This document shows, piece by piece, positions 5,774 through 5,777 of a stretch of DNA of 5,777 bases. A program made the position numbers and the translations under genes. The stretch comes from Butyrivibrio sp. (GTDB lineage Bacteria; Bacillota_A; Clostridia; Lachnospirales; Lachnospiraceae), in assembly GCA_017996845.1 (NCBI GenBank), contig JAGOGF010000038.1:1-5777 (forward strand), written 5' to 3'. The notes beneath the pieces were generated by a model. The model was not told the origin of the DNA, searched no databases, and was given only the letters and a program-made list of their open reading frames with translations. Positions within the stretch are counted from its first letter, which is position 1. The number at the start of each line of letters is the position of its first letter.

Positions 5774-5777
5774 ACCA

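Noticed and set aside
1..5777. Mobile elements, CRISPR arrays, tRNA and rRNA genes
   Set aside because: No transposase or integrase frame, no regularly spaced repeat array, and no tRNA- or rRNA-like segment was seen on either strand.

Overview
The window looks like chromosomal DNA from an anaerobic, AT-rich Firmicute, most likely a gut or rumen Lachnospiraceae-type Clostridium. This rests on the style of the PEP carboxykinase (its N-terminus resembles what I remember of Lachnospiraceae PckA), strong GGAGG-like ribosome binding sites, TATAAT-type promoters and short AT-rich intergenic regions. The assignment is from protein character and was not searched.

Layout from left to right. Bases 1-176 hold the 5' part of a minus-strand gene that runs off the left edge; its start is marked by a strong Shine-Dalgarno, and it may encode a membrane protein of unknown function. 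Bases 177-433 are intergenic, with a weak candidate promoter for that gene and a textbook intrinsic terminator (359-390) for pckA. Bases 434-2038, minus strand, encode a complete ATP-dependent phosphoenolpyruvate carboxykinase (534 aa). Bases 2039-2286 carry the pckA leader (Shine-Dalgarno, a TTACCA/TGGTAA palindrome, a 5' hairpin), a TATAAT box, a repeated CTTTAAAAAGT element over the -35 region, and a long hairpin terminator for the next gene. Bases 2287-3147, minus strand, encode an AraC-family regulator with an N-terminal cupin-like sensor domain. Bases 3148-3295 form a compact divergent control region. Bases 3296-5773, plus strand, encode a complete cytoplasmic glycoside hydrolase family 2 beta-mannosidase (825 aa) with both catalytic glutamates visible. 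Only four bases follow its stop codon, so its operon partners, if any, lie outside.

The clearest functional unit is the divergent pair: an AraC-type sugar-responsive regulator facing a beta-mannosidase across 148 bp. The predicted promoters overlap physically and are interleaved with GGTA-type repeats that could be the regulator's operator. This suggests local control of the use of small beta-mannosides imported from mannan or N-glycan breakdown. pckA is probably a separate transcription unit, isolated by terminators on both sides. It shares a TTACCA/TGGTAA-like motif with the divergent region, which may or may not mean shared regulation.

I see no mobile element, CRISPR array, tRNA or rRNA, and no convincing new multi-gene system. 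The points worth a second look are the unexplained partial gene at the left edge and the dense regulatory architecture of the two intergenic regions.
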